64,000 bases of DNA from Neonectria sp. B-13 (Eukaryota > Ascomycota > Sordariomycetes > Hypocreales > Nectriaceae). Where the stretch lies: NCBI GenBank assembly GCA_002682825.1, contig NOKP01000055.1, positions 1 to 64,000 on the forward strand, read 5' to 3'. Shown one piece after another: positions 1 to 10,239 of the stretch (the first letter of the stretch is position 1; every line of letters begins with the position of its first letter). Below the pieces are notes generated by a model, which saw nothing but the letters and a program-made list of their open reading frames with translations, was not told the origin of the DNA and ran no database searches. Made by a program: the position numbers and the translations under genes.

Positions 1-16
1 GGGGGGGGGGGGGGGG
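1..16. other. 16-nt poly-G at window edge
   Basis: The first 16 bases are all G and abut a coding frame that lacks its 5' part. This looks like a contig end or read artefact, not genomic sequence. It lies exactly where the nucleophile elbow (G-x-S-x-G-G) of the following hydrolase is expected. Confidence 0.6.
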
Positions 17-542
17 CATTGTAAGCATGATGGTAGCTGCGAGGCACCAGAGCAGCATCTTGGGCTTGGCTGTCATCGGTGCTGGGAGGACGAGAGCTAC
101 TCAGCCGGACTCCAAGGCGTTCACACTGGATCGTGCTCGACAGGCCAGACACGAGGGCACCCAGGTCAGCGTCGACGCGAGGGTTGCATTCAATATTCCC
201 TCGACAAGCCCGGCGCTGTCGCGAGCACTGCTGCGATCCGTGACGGCGGCCACAAAGCCCGAGGGCTACGCACAAATCTGCGAAGCTCTTTGCGACGACT
301 CTCACGTGGACCCCGACTATTCGCGAATTGTGTGCCCTGCCTGTGTCATCGGCGGCAAGCACGACGCCATCTCCCCTATTAGCGTTACGGATGATCTGGT
401 GGAACAGATTACGAGCAGTGGGAAGCGTCCGGGCAAATCTATTCTGGATACGGGACACATGATGATCATAGAGGATGTAGAGGGGGCTACAGCAGCCATT
501 AGACAGATGATTGCGTCTGGCGTTGAAGCTTCTTGTTTGTAG
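17..542 (+). CDS. alpha/beta-hydrolase, 5'-truncated
   Basis: This is the C-terminal part of an alpha/beta-hydrolase of the 3-oxoadipate enol-lactonase-like type. The frame reads GIVSMMVAARH directly after the poly-G, as expected just after a nucleophile elbow. The catalytic acid region is visible as VIGGKHDAISP and the catalytic His as DTGHMM. The cap region lies between them. The N-terminal half with the Ser is missing at the window edge, so no start can be given. The broad family also includes esterases and lactonases; the exact substrate is not readable. It runs in the same direction as the regulator downstream. Confidence 0.75.
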
Positions 543-1017
543 CGCAAAAAGGGGCCTTGACCTTACATTACACAAGTTCCCGTCAGCCTTTCTATGGAGG
601 TCGAGGTTTAAAGTCTTAGTCCATTAGAGATGTAATCATCATATGACCGAGGCCGGTATGGATTCACGCAATCCTTGGTACTTGTTCTTTCGTTCGTTAC
701 GACAGCAGTGCCCAGCTGTGCCATCTGCGGTACTGTCGTCCTAGTTCCGTCAATCGCCAACATTGCTTCAAAGCCAAGGGTTCAGTGGCTCAATTTCGTG
801 GTGTCTTGCGAGTAAACTTAGACGATGTGATGCCTCGGGCGATAAGAACTAAGCTTGTACGAATACGTGGATGTAATCACGAAATCCGAGTCCCCATTGC
901 TTATCTTCCCCACACCCAGATAACAGTGTAAAGGACTGATCCTAACTTCCAACTGCCAAATTACTCCGGAAATTCTTTTCCCAATCATCTTTGTATTCTC
1001 AAACCACAAAACAAGCC
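543..1017. other. intergenic, 475 nt
   Basis: This holds the 3' flank of the hydrolase and the promoter of the Zn2Cys6 regulator. I see no conserved ORF, repeat or RNA gene in it. Confidence 0.5.
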
Positions 1018-3337
1018 ATGCCAGCGGTCAGAACGAGCCAGCGGTTGGCGCTGTCCTGCGTGGAGTGCTCTCGGCGAAAGACCCGATGCTCCAAGACAAT
1101 CCCCTGCTCGTCATGTATCGACCGCGGAATAGCCCATTCCTGTCATCGGGAAACAATCGCCGCGGTCAAAAAGATGCCAAAGCAGCCGCATCGAACCCTC
1201 GCCCGGTCCTCCACAGCTGCGTCCTCTTCAGCTATATCTCCAAACGGACACCCAGCATCGCACGGGGAGAGCATGACCTGGGGAAGTGAAGCTCAGAGTG
1301 AGGACGAACAGATGCCAGGAACTGGCCAAGATGCTGCGTCCACCTGCAATCCGCTTTCTCAAAGCACAAAGAGCCCGATTGATGTACCAACAAACGAGAC
1401 GGTCGCCACTCTGGAATTCCTCACGCATGGCCGCCAGAATATCTTGAGCCGGCAAATCGTATCGACTGACCCGACAGCCAGTTCCGATGCCTTAAACTGC
1501 GCATCGCCATCAACTCCTGGATGGGATACCATTCTCTCGCTGCATGAGGCTCGACTCTTGCTCAAGTTTCACCAGCAGACCCTTGCATGGATGCACAATG
1601 TTGTTCACATGCCCACCTTCAAACAGGAGCTCGAATCGAATTGGGACAAAGCATCCTGTGATGGGAGTTGGATTGCGTTATACTATGCGATTTTATGCGT
1701 GCGTACTCACATGGGCGCTTTGATCTGACTCCCAAGTGACCGAATACAGACAACCTTTCACCATTGCCATGAAGACGACATTGCTAAACTCGGCATCGAC
1801 GTCACAGGTGAGTAGGTGCTTTGAATAGAGCAGTCGTGGTACTGACGTGGCCTGATAGCGAGTGCAAGCTCCGCCCGCGCGCTGTACGACAAGAGCGTAG
1901 CGTGTTTATTTGAAGCCAACTTCATGGCCAAACACACGGTTTACTCGGTCCAGACCATCTGCATCCTGATGCAGGTCGCCCATAATGTAGACCAATCTGA
2001 CTTCATTTGTGTCCTGATTTCAACCGGCATCAGGATTTCCCAGTGCCTCAATATTCATCGCCTCGGCGCGGACCGACCTGGAAGTTACTACTACGGGCAG
2101 CCGAAGGAAGCTGTTGTCCGGATCCTCATTGACAGAGAAGTCAAGAAGCGAGTTTGGTGGTTCCTTGTTCGGCAAGACTGGCTTCAAATACCGTTTCAAA
2201 ACACATATCTCATCCACCAAACACAATTCAACACCCCTTTCCCGCTAAACTGTCACGATGAGCCAGATCTTATGATTCGAGATTGCGCAGTCGTGTCTCA
2301 ACCAGACGAGGTTTACACACAAAATAGTCACACCCACAGCACATCTAAACGTGAGCTCCTAGTACGGACTCCTGAGTGCGCTGAAGAGTCTTCTGACACT
2401 TCGCAGTTGCCATCATTGTCTGGCAGCAGCAAGACCGCATGTGCAGTGTTGGCCACCCAAAGAACTCCCCAGGTGGCCTCCAGAGAATATATGACCAGGT
2501 TCTCAAGGCGGACAAAGAGTTGAACCAGGTCTTCGCAGACATGCCTGCTTTCCTCAAACCTGGCCCGCGACAACCTACTCTCGAATCTGGCTGTCCGCCC
2601 TATGTCGGCCATTTAGCATCGATTTCTCTACTCTCTATGGCTCACAAGGTACGTTCTATAGTCCGATTTCTGCTTTCTTTTTCAAGGGTTGATAGCTCCC
2701 CAGGTCTTGACTATACACCGACATTTCCAACTACAAAGCTTCCGCGATAGGTCTTTTGCGTATACCCAGGTAAGACTGACTCTTACCCGAATCAGAGTGA
2801 TACGTGTCTGATGCTACCTATGTTTAGCTCTCCTGCATCGCCATTGCAGAGAGATGTATCGTTGACTTCCAAACATGGCCCAGCGACTCGTTTAGACACA
2901 TCGCCCGCAATATGTGGACAGTATCCACGCACCTCGTCACCTGCTGTATCATCCTCACCTTTGCCTCGCTGTTGGGTAGAGAAAACGAGCTCTTGTATGA
3001 CTATGTCAAGATCCGTCGATTAGCAGAACTTGGTCGTGACTCAGTCCGTCAACTAGAAGCTTCAAGCTCCATTGCAAGGCGGGGCGGCATCCTGCTCGAT
3101 ATCTTGCTGCGCCTCGATGACCCGACGCGTGAAGCAAACAACGCGAGGCTTGATTTAGGTGACATTATTCTCCGCGTGTCCCGTGCGGACGAAAATCGGC
3201 AGGAAGAACGCCTACCAGAAACTGAGCAATTCGTTTTGCAACTAGGGTCGGATGCTTGGGACGGAGTCTTTGGTACTTCTGACTTCGATGTCATGGATAT
3301 TCTCAAAAATATGGGGACGTCAGCGTCGCCACCTTAG
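1018..3337 (+). CDS. Zn(II)2Cys6 transcription factor
   Basis: This is a fungal regulator with an N-terminal binuclear zinc cluster (C-x2-C-x6-C-x5-C-x2-C-x8-C, residues about 15-45) followed by basic residues, a Ser/Thr/Pro-rich linker and a fungal-specific middle homology region with ARALYDKS and GIRISQCLNIHR. The model has six exons: 1018-1698, 1750-1807, 1859-2350, 2407-2648, 2704-2769 and 2828-3337, encoding 682 aa. All introns are GT..AG, 51-58 nt. The ATG at 1018 was chosen because it lies a few residues before the zinc cluster; an in-frame ATG at 991 is the alternative. It sits between the hydrolase and the alcohol dehydrogenase and may regulate them, which is inference from position. 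Confidence 0.85.
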
Positions 3338-3413
3338 CTAATCCACGCCGACGCTTTGGTGGAAGATGATTCGAGGTTTCTCCGGCCGCTGTTCAAGAAA
3401 CTGTATGTGTCCC

Positions 3414-3448
3414 TACATGCCTTGAATAGCTCTTGGCTCGTACCCGCT
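3414..3448 (-). pseudogene. relic of aldo-keto reductase 3' end
   Basis: Thirty-five bases match positions 5190-5224, the C-terminal codons of the neighbouring aldo-keto reductase, at 34 of 35 positions. Read on the minus strand the relic gives SGYEPRAIQGM plus a stop, against SGYKPRAIQGM plus a stop in the intact gene. Outside this block I see no convincing similarity. It looks like the remnant of a second copy or of a partial duplication. The rest of the 3338-3921 interval holds the promoter of the alcohol dehydrogenase and no other feature. Confidence 0.7.
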
Positions 3449-3921
3449 ATGATCAAGTTTCCAAGGTTGAAAAAGAGAGCGCCATTTGTTGGAGCCGCAT
3501 CGATCCACTGTGAGTCGCGCGGTCCTAGACCAGAAGACCCCCAATCATATCTTAGCTCCTGCAGGAACTTTCTGCGCTTGTAAGCTGGCCGCATTGGTGT
3601 GTACTATGGGGCATGCACCAGCGGCTGCAACTGGCTTACAACTGCAGAGTAACCGAAGGTAAATCGACGCAGGCTCTTTGCCAGTTCACTTACCACCGAT
3701 AAGGTCGCCACTTTTCGAGGCCGTGACGATGTGATGGTGTTATGACCCTCGGGCTATTGCAGTTTTCGATGAGGTAATTTGGCCGAGCTTTCCGATGCTA
3801 GCTTGCTCAAAGCCTATGCTGAGATACTCCGTACATGTTGTTAAATATACCAACCGCCCCAGATCGAAAACAACGGTCTCACCATCTCAAACCACATTCT
3901 GTGACTTTCTCATTTCTCGCC

Positions 3922-5101
3922 ATGGAATACAAGTTCGAAGGGTGGCTAGGCCTTGACCCAAGCTCGGCAGGAGGCAAGATGGAGTGGCAAACATTCGAGC
4001 CCAAGCCCTGGGAAGAGACCGATGTCGACATCAAAGTCTCGCATTCGAGCATCTGCGGCACTGACTTACATACCCTCCGCGGCGATTGGGTGAGTCTGGC
4101 CTGATTACAACATGGCCAATTGGATGACGTACTAAGTGTTGCAGGGCCCGACAGACTACCCCATCTGTGTCGGACATGAGCTAGTTGGTGTTGTCGTTCG
4201 AGCCGGTCGCAAAGTCGAGAATGACATCAAGGTCGGCGACCGCGTTGGAGTCGGCGCACAAGCAGATTCCTGTCTCTGTCGGGACGGAGATTGCGATGCG
4301 TGTGCAAAGGGACGTGAGAACTACTGCCCGAAAGCAATCTACACGTATGCTGGCGTGCATCGCAACGGTGCCAAGGCGATGGGAGGACACGCCCTGCATC
4401 ACAGAGCCCCTTCTCACTTTGTGTTTAAGATCCCCGATGGATTGGATTCAGCCGCGGCGGCGGCGATGCTTTGCGCTGGAATCACGACATACGCACCTCT
4501 GCGGCAGTATGCCGTAGGACCCGGCCAGAGCATCGCAATCATTGGCCTTGGCGGACTGGGACACTTCGCAGTGCTCTGGGCGAAGGCTCTTGGCGTGGAA
4601 AATATCGTGGTAATCTCGCGGAAAGAGGAAAAGAGACACGATGCATTCAAGCTGGGCGCTGATGCATATATCGCGACGGATGAACAGCCGAATTGGGCAG
4701 AGCATCATCTTCGGTCAATGAACATGGTTATCTCAACCGTTTCCTCGACTCAGGTAGGAAGTACTCGAAACAGCGGGCTAATAGTTCTTGCTAAATCGTC
4801 GTCATAGGTTCCAATGTCTGACTACTTGTCTCTCCTGCGCCTAGAGGGCATATTCGTCCAACTTGGCGCACCCGACGGGCCTCTGCCGCTTCCGGTCTTC
4901 CCGTTGCTCCAAAGCGGGCTGATTGTGACTGGGTCAGGGCTTGGCTCGCCTGCGCAAATTCGCGAAATGTTGGACTTGGCGGTTGAGAAAAAGGTCCAAC
5001 CCTGGATTGAGGAGCGGCCAATGAAAGAGGCAAACCGTGCAATGGTCGATTTTGAAGCGGGCAAAGCCAGATATCGTTATGTCTTAGTCAACGAGGACTG
5101 A
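3922..5101 (+). CDS. zinc-type alcohol dehydrogenase, CAD/ADH6-like
   Basis: This is a medium-chain dehydrogenase/reductase of the cinnamyl-alcohol-dehydrogenase/ADH6 type, predicted to use NADP(H) to interconvert alcohols and aldehydes in the cytosol. Exons are 3922-4089, 4145-4753 and 4808-5101 (356 aa). Catalytic zinc ligands are C45 (ICGTDLH) and H67 (GHE). A cysteine-rich structural zinc loop lies at residues 99-117, with a Cys arrangement slightly longer than the usual C-x2-C-x2-C-x7-C. The Rossmann motif GLGGLGH follows. The ATG at 3922 gives the usual short N-terminus; an upstream in-frame ATG at 3835 would add 29 unlikely residues. The aldo-keto reductase is convergent to it, 87 bp away. 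Confidence 0.9.
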
Positions 5102-5188
5102 AGTATTGCTGAGAACTAGTCTATCGCGTAACAAGCCGGGTTCTACTTTGAACGCGTTTCTTCTCAGTCACAAAGTTCTACTTGCCCC

Positions 5189-6350
5189 TTACATGCCTTG
5201 AATAGCTCTTGGCTTGTACCCGCTCTCCAGATACTCGCACTCCTCCTCCGTGAGCTTGACCTTGAGCGCATCTACCACTTCGACAATCCTCTTTACTGAA
5301 CTCAAGCCTAGGATCGGGTAGCAATCCTTTTGAAGCACCCAGGCGGTTGACACCAACGCCATGCTCACACCCTTCTTGGTCGAGATCTCCTCCACGCGGT
5401 TGACAATATCCAAGTTGGCATCAGCAAACCAGGCGTCCTTCTTCTTATCCATGCGGCTTCGTAGCGACATTCCCTCCTCGTTCTCCTTGGGAAGCGGCTT
5501 GGCGAGCAGGCCACGCGCGATGGGGCTCCAAGGAATGACACCGACGCCAGTTGCGCGGCAGAAGGGCAGCATTTCGCGCTCTTCCTCTCGGTACAGGAGG
5601 TTGTAAAAGGGCTGCATCGAGACAAACTCGGTCCAGCCGTTGGAACGTGCAATGTACTGCAGCCGGGCGAACTCCCAGGTGTACATGGACGAAGCGCCGA
5701 GATAGCGGACTTTGCCTGATTGCACCACCTCATGGAGGGCGCGCATGATTTCTTCGGGAGGCGTTTCGCGGTCTAGGCGATGGATTTGGAGGACGTCTGG
5801 GTGAGTATCGTTAGGAGGCGAAGGGTCGGGCGAGCCGGTAAAAGAAGGGCGCTCACCAATATAGTCTGTCCCCAAGCGCTCCAAGCACTGGTCAACGGCG
5901 TGGAATACATGCTTCCGGCTGAGTCCCATCTGATTCACCATTGGACCGTCGTTTACACTTGCAGGTCTCGAGTCGTCGTCCATAACCGGGTTGAAGATCT
6001 TGGATAGAATGACGACCTTTTGTCTCGGGATCTGGAACTTCTTGAGGGCCTTGCCGATAATCACCTCGGACTTGCCGTTTGAGTAGGTGTCAGCAGTATC
6101 CCAAGTGTTGATGCCGTTGTCGTAAGCGGCCTTGAGGAGCTCGAGGCCTTCCTCCTCATCGAGAACCCACGGAGATCCGTCCCACTTGGACGAGCCAAAG
6201 GTCATGCATCCCAGAATGATTTTGGAGACTTTGAGGCCGCTGTTGCCAAGTCTACGAGCAGTGGTTAGCATCAGAACAAAAGAATAATACTTCGTATGAT
6301 GGGATATTAAGAGAAAGGAGTCAGCTGTATATTTACCGCACGTATTCCAT
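5189..6350 (-). CDS. aldo-keto reductase (versiconal-reductase-like)
   Basis: This is an NADPH-dependent aldo-keto reductase of the family that includes versiconal hemiacetal acetate reductase and aryl-alcohol dehydrogenases. The catalytic tetrad is visible: Asp in WDTADTY, Tyr in TYSNGKS, Lys in VVILSKI and His in LQIHRLD. There are three exons on the minus strand: 6337-6350, 5857-6251 and 5189-5796, encoding 338 aa. The first exon is only 14 nt; it gives MEYVR, which joins LGNSGLKVSK and matches the family N-terminus. The second intron is 60 nt, in frame and without stops, so a naive ORF reads through it and inserts 20 residues into DYI-DVLQIH. A relic of its 3' end lies at 3414-3448. Confidence 0.9.
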
Positions 6351-6757
6351 CTTGTGGCGTGTCTTTGGTGAGAATTAGGCAGTTGAGAGAGTGGCAGGTG
6401 AGAAAGGTTTTAGTTCACCGACATCAGAATTGCAACGATAAGAGCCAGTTCAAATAATGGACAACGTAACCTTATATTAATAATAGCACCTTGCACTCTG
6501 ATCGCTACTGACTGCGACATCTTTTCCCCTGCTCCCCTGTCATGTCATGTCATTGCCCGCGTTGCCGAGACGCGGGGTAGAGGCCGTAGACTAGCATCGG
6601 CACGGAGTCCGCTCCGAGACGAGCTCCACTCTCTCAGCAACTGTTCTAGCTGCATGTCCTTTGGTAGTAAGCGATGATGACTTCGTATGCTTACTGTGTG
6701 TGTTCCAGGACGTGAGGTTACTGTAGTGGAGGGACTCCATCCAAACACAGCGTTGTT
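6351..6757. other. intergenic, 407 nt
   Basis: This is the promoter region of the minus-strand aldo-keto reductase and the 3' flank of the minus-strand esterase. No conserved ORF or repeat was seen. Confidence 0.5.
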
Positions 6758-7909
6758 CTATTGGATCTTCAGGGCTCGGTAGACTGCTTTAATATGGGCT
6801 TTGGCGGCTGTGTTTCCCGTGCCGGTGTTTGACATCTTGTTCATGGCATAGGCAATAGTCAAGCGCCGGTCAAGGTCCATGATAACCATCGAGCCACCCC
6901 AACCGCCCCAAAAGCAGATTCGTCCCGACGGCAACCATTCATCGACGACCGTGTCGCCGTCTCCCCTCAGTCCGTAACCGATACCGAACCGAAGCGGGAT
7001 ACCCACGACCAAGTCCACCCCCCTTGATTGTTCTTGAAAGATCAATTCGGTCGTCTTGGGAGACAAGAGATGCCGTCCATCGACCGTGCCGCCCAAAGCG
7101 ACCGTCGAGAGTATGCGGGCAAGCCCGCGAGCATTGGTGTGGCCGTTGGCACTCGCAATCTCCGCCAGTCTCCATGGCTGTGTATTCGCAAATTCGGCGT
7201 CTGGGGCTGGGTTCGCAAAAGCCCTTGCTGCAATGGAATCGGGGTCCGAAGGTGCATTTCCCTCTGAACGTGGAGGCGGGATGAGGTTGGAGATGCGCGC
7301 CCAGTCTTTCTCCTGTGCACCGATCTGGAAGTCGGCCTTTAGAGGCCCGGCAATCTCCTCGGCAATAAACTGACTGAGAGATTTCCCAGTGACTCGACTG
7401 ACAACAGCGCCAATGAGAAAGCCAAATGTCCAAGAGTGATATCCCGAGGCTGTGCCAGGAGTCCACAACGGGGCTTCCAACGCCAATTGAGATGTCATCT
7501 TGTCAAGATCGACAAGGTCGTCCAAAGTAGTCCCTTGCTTTAGCGCACACATGCCGGACGTGTGGGACAAGATATGGCGAATCTTGATGCCCTCCTTCCC
7601 TTGCGTCGCAAATTCGGGCCAATACTTGGCTACATTTTCCTCAGGATCGACAAGCTGCCTGTCAATAAGCACGAGCAAGGCGAGACTCGCAACCGTCTTG
7701 GAAGATGAAAAGACGTTGACTATAGTGTCCTTGGTCCAAAGCTCAGATCGATCGGCATTTGCGTACCCTCCCCACAGGTCGACTACATCTTCTCCATCCA
7801 GATTCACGGCGACAGAGGCCCCAAGCTCTTCTCCGGACTGAATAAAGCCATCGAACAGTGTGCGAAGCTCCTGGAATCTCGTGTCGCATTTTCCCTGCAC
7901 ATGAGCCAT
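6758..7909 (-). CDS. beta-lactamase-like serine hydrolase (EstB type)
   Basis: This 383-aa single-exon protein belongs to the class C beta-lactamase/penicillin-binding-protein-like esterases. The nucleophile motif S-x-x-K is S68-K71 in VFSSSKTV, and the second motif Y-x-S is Y157-S159 in GYHSWTFG. Fungal members act as esterases, transesterases or hydrolases in secondary-metabolite pathways and catabolism; antibiotic resistance is not implied. No signal peptide is obvious, so it is probably cytosolic. The ATG at 7909 begins MAHVQGKCD about 65 residues before the nucleophile motif, normal for the family. Confidence 0.88.
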   Translation of the reverse strand: MAHVQGKCDTRFQELRTLFDGFIQSGEELGASVAVNLDGEDVVDLWGGYANADRSELWTKDTIVNVFSSSKTVASLALLVLIDRQLVDPEENVAKYWPEFATQGKEGIKIRHILSHTSGMCALKQGTTLDDLVDLDKMTSQLALEAPLWTPGTASGYHSWTFGFLIGAVVSRVTGKSLSQFIAEEIAGPLKADFQIGAQEKDWARISNLIPPPRSEGNAPSDPDSIAARAFANPAPDAEFANTQPWRLAEIASANGHTNARGLARILSTVALGGTVDGRHLLSPKTTELIFQEQSRGVDLVVGIPLRFGIGYGLRGDGDTVVDEWLPSGRICFWGGWGGSMVIMDLDRRLTIAYAMNKMSNTGTGNTAAKAHIKAVYRALKIQ

Positions 7910-8512
7910 TTTGTATGTTGAAGAAGGACCTGCTGGTCGGCTTGCTGGCTTGGTGGTTGGTTCAAAGGTTTCGGTTGGTATAAGTTATGGATCGCAACAC
8001 CAATCTGCAGAAGAAATAGAGTTGCGAATAGTGTTGGCAATTTGAAACTCATCAAAAAGAAAAAGAAAAGAAAGCGATTCGAGCTGAAACTACCAGAACG
8101 AAGAGGGTACGTACTTCGCACAGGTAGGCAGGACTCACTCGGTCCGCAGTGGCCAAATCTATTGTATCACGGCAATTTGGCCTTGAGCCTGTCGGCTATA
8201 TAGACTAATTACTTGCTAGTCGCTCCACGGCTGTATGCTCACATTGCCGACCGACGACACGAATACTCCTGCCAACTAACGGTATTTGGAAATAAAACCA
8301 TTTGCGAAAAAAAACAAGATTTCTTTGCATTAGCTCAAACGTTAGAAGATACGTTTGGAAATAAACTTCGCTTTCAACATCACATGGTGGCTTAAACTCA
8401 CTCATTCCGAGCTTGTGCCCCAATTTTACTCAGGCAGATAGCAGTTGTTGGTGAATTTAAAAAATGTGATTTGTTGCGTCAGAAGTACGTGCGACTACTT
8501 AAGTTACATTAT
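7910..8512. other. intergenic, about 600 nt
   Basis: This holds the promoter of the esterase, including an A/G-rich run near 8050-8075, and the 3' flank of the Dabb gene. No supported gene was found. Confidence 0.5.
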
Positions 8513-8967
8513 CTAGAAACTTCCTGAGGCAAAGTCAACCACCTGGACCTTGTCAACGAGGGTTCCCAAAGCAGCCCCAAAAGACAAGTGAACGGGATCC
8601 TGCAATGCGTAGTAATCTCGGTGGCCGGCTGATTCAAACTCCGCAATAAACACATGAGTAATCCCTCCCTGGTGGGTGGCCTTAGCTCAAGAAAGGATCG
8701 AAGTTTTCTTGGAGGGACTGGTTACCTGCATGCCTTCAACTGAGCATTCTTTGCCTCCTATCGAGGACTTGATATATTTCTTCCCCGTGTCAGGATGGAC
8801 GCATTGTTCTTTCAGGGAGAGCAGTCTGTTGCACGTCTGGCGACCGCATTAGAAACCGTGATAGACAAGTTGTTTGAGGGTAGGTCAACGAAACGTACCT
8901 CCTCAATAGTCGCAGCATCAATATCATCCTTGAACTTGATCTGAACGATGTGCATGAGGCTCGTCAT
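8513..8967 (-). CDS. Dabb (stress-responsive A/B barrel) protein
   Basis: This small three-exon gene encodes 111 aa and was found only by splicing: exons 8899-8967, 8726-8836 and 8513-8668. It begins MTSLMHIVQIKFKDD, continues through KEQCVHPDTGKKYIKSS and ends with HVFIAEFESAGHRDYYA and a QDPVHLSF segment. This is the pattern of the Dabb dimeric alpha/beta-barrel fold: the first strand with the metal/ligand His, then the late H-R-D-Y-Y and DP-x-H segment. Dabb proteins include plant stress proteins and small cyclases such as olivetolic acid cyclase, and they occur in fungal metabolite clusters. Its place beside a cupin and an esterase fits an accessory enzyme of one pathway, which is inference. 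Confidence 0.85.
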
Positions 8968-9408
8968 TTTTGCAGCTGGTGGTTATCCTTCTTCACAAGT
9001 GAAAGATATGAACAAAGAGGTGGCTGGCTAAGTGTGAAGTTGCAAGTAAATGTATCGCTATATTTATTGATTTGGGCATAAATCCAACTGCATTAGCATC
9101 AGGCGTTGTTGCTGAGAAATCAAAACAGAAGGTTCTCCAGCATCTCCTCCATCGGACGGAGTCTGACTCGTACGTGTACGCGTTTCAGCTGCATATAGCC
9201 GTGATATCCTCGCAAATAGACAGCGGTGATGTCAGCAATAGGGTTCAGACTCCACTCTGTAGCTTCATGCGTTGGAGCTACTTCGCATATATTACCTACT
9301 CCCGGCATTACTCCTCGTCTTCTGTCCTCGAAGCACACGACATACAAGGGCAAAGGGGCGGCCACTCACTGTCCGTCCACCTACAGCCCTCCTGCATCAA
9401 ACAGCAAG
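8968..9408. other. divergent promoter region, 441 nt
   Basis: This separates the minus-strand Dabb gene from the plus-strand cupin and could serve as a shared bidirectional promoter. An open frame runs into the cupin from 9226, but its extra residues look non-coding. Confidence 0.45.
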
Positions 9409-10059
9409 ATGTCGGCGCCCTTCAACTACGGATTTGTGCTGGACAATGGCACTCGCATTGTCCACGGAGAAGGCGTCAATGTCAAAGCGTCCTTTCCACC
9501 AGAGCTGGACATACCGGGCGTCATGCACGTGTTCAATGTTGGAAACGCGACTGATTCCGCCACACCCGCCTTCAAAGGTCCTTTCGGCGTGCTCCCCTTT
9601 GACGTTGCAACCCGAATGCCAAGGCACGTTCATCTGTCGAAAGATGTCGTCAACAAACGGCTACTGGTTGAGAAGGTTCTAGTGTTGAACGGTGTAGCCC
9701 TGGTCGAGCTGGCAGGCGAGATCTATGTCGTCCCCCCGATGACTCTGGTCATCATCGCCGCCGGAGTCCCACACACTTGGACGGCTTGCCCACCAGGACT
9801 GAACATACCGCGAGCGTTAGGCCTAGAGGAGGAGGCGGAGCTTGTCTCGGAGGGTCACTTCATCGCTGTATACGAGCATGAAGACGACACTGCGTTTTGC
9901 CCAACCGCGCAGGTGACCCCTCTACGGCATGCCGACGAGTATGTACCGTGCGAGGATTTGCAGCGAATTAGAATTCCAGAAATGGATGTGAATACCGTTC
10001 TCCAGAAGGCCTGGCTTGTTTGGGGAAGGCGGGTACACCGAGCCAACAACGAGAAATAG
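9409..10059 (+). CDS. cupin-domain protein
   Basis: This is a 216-aa single-exon protein with one cupin-like beta-barrel. The first cupin motif is suggested by MPRHVHLSKD and a downstream Glu in LLVEKVLVLNG, and the second by IIAAGVPHTW. These His and Glu residues could bind a metal. It begins MSAPFNYGFVLDNG; this ATG was chosen over the in-frame one at 9226 because the sequence becomes protein-like here. Cupins act as dioxygenases, isomerases or cyclases, and the reaction cannot be told. It lies between the divergent Dabb gene and the second Zn2Cys6 regulator, both close by. Confidence 0.7.
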   Translation: MSAPFNYGFVLDNGTRIVHGEGVNVKASFPPELDIPGVMHVFNVGNATDSATPAFKGPFGVLPFDVATRMPRHVHLSKDVVNKRLLVEKVLVLNGVALVELAGEIYVVPPMTLVIIAAGVPHTWTACPPGLNIPRALGLEEEAELVSEGHFIAVYEHEDDTAFCPTAQVTPLRHADEYVPCEDLQRIRIPEMDVNTVLQKAWLVWGRRVHRANNEK

Positions 10060-10239
10060 GTTAAATAAAAGTGCCTTTACGCTAAAGTTTGTTGATGACA
10101 TAATGCTTATAAATCATCATTGACTCGACTGCTCAAACCATTGTCTTATCTTGTATCTTTAGACTATGTAACTTACAGTACATTCCCAACGTTCTGTCTA
10201 TCAGACGACACGCACCTAAAGCAACCCATCATCCGGCTG

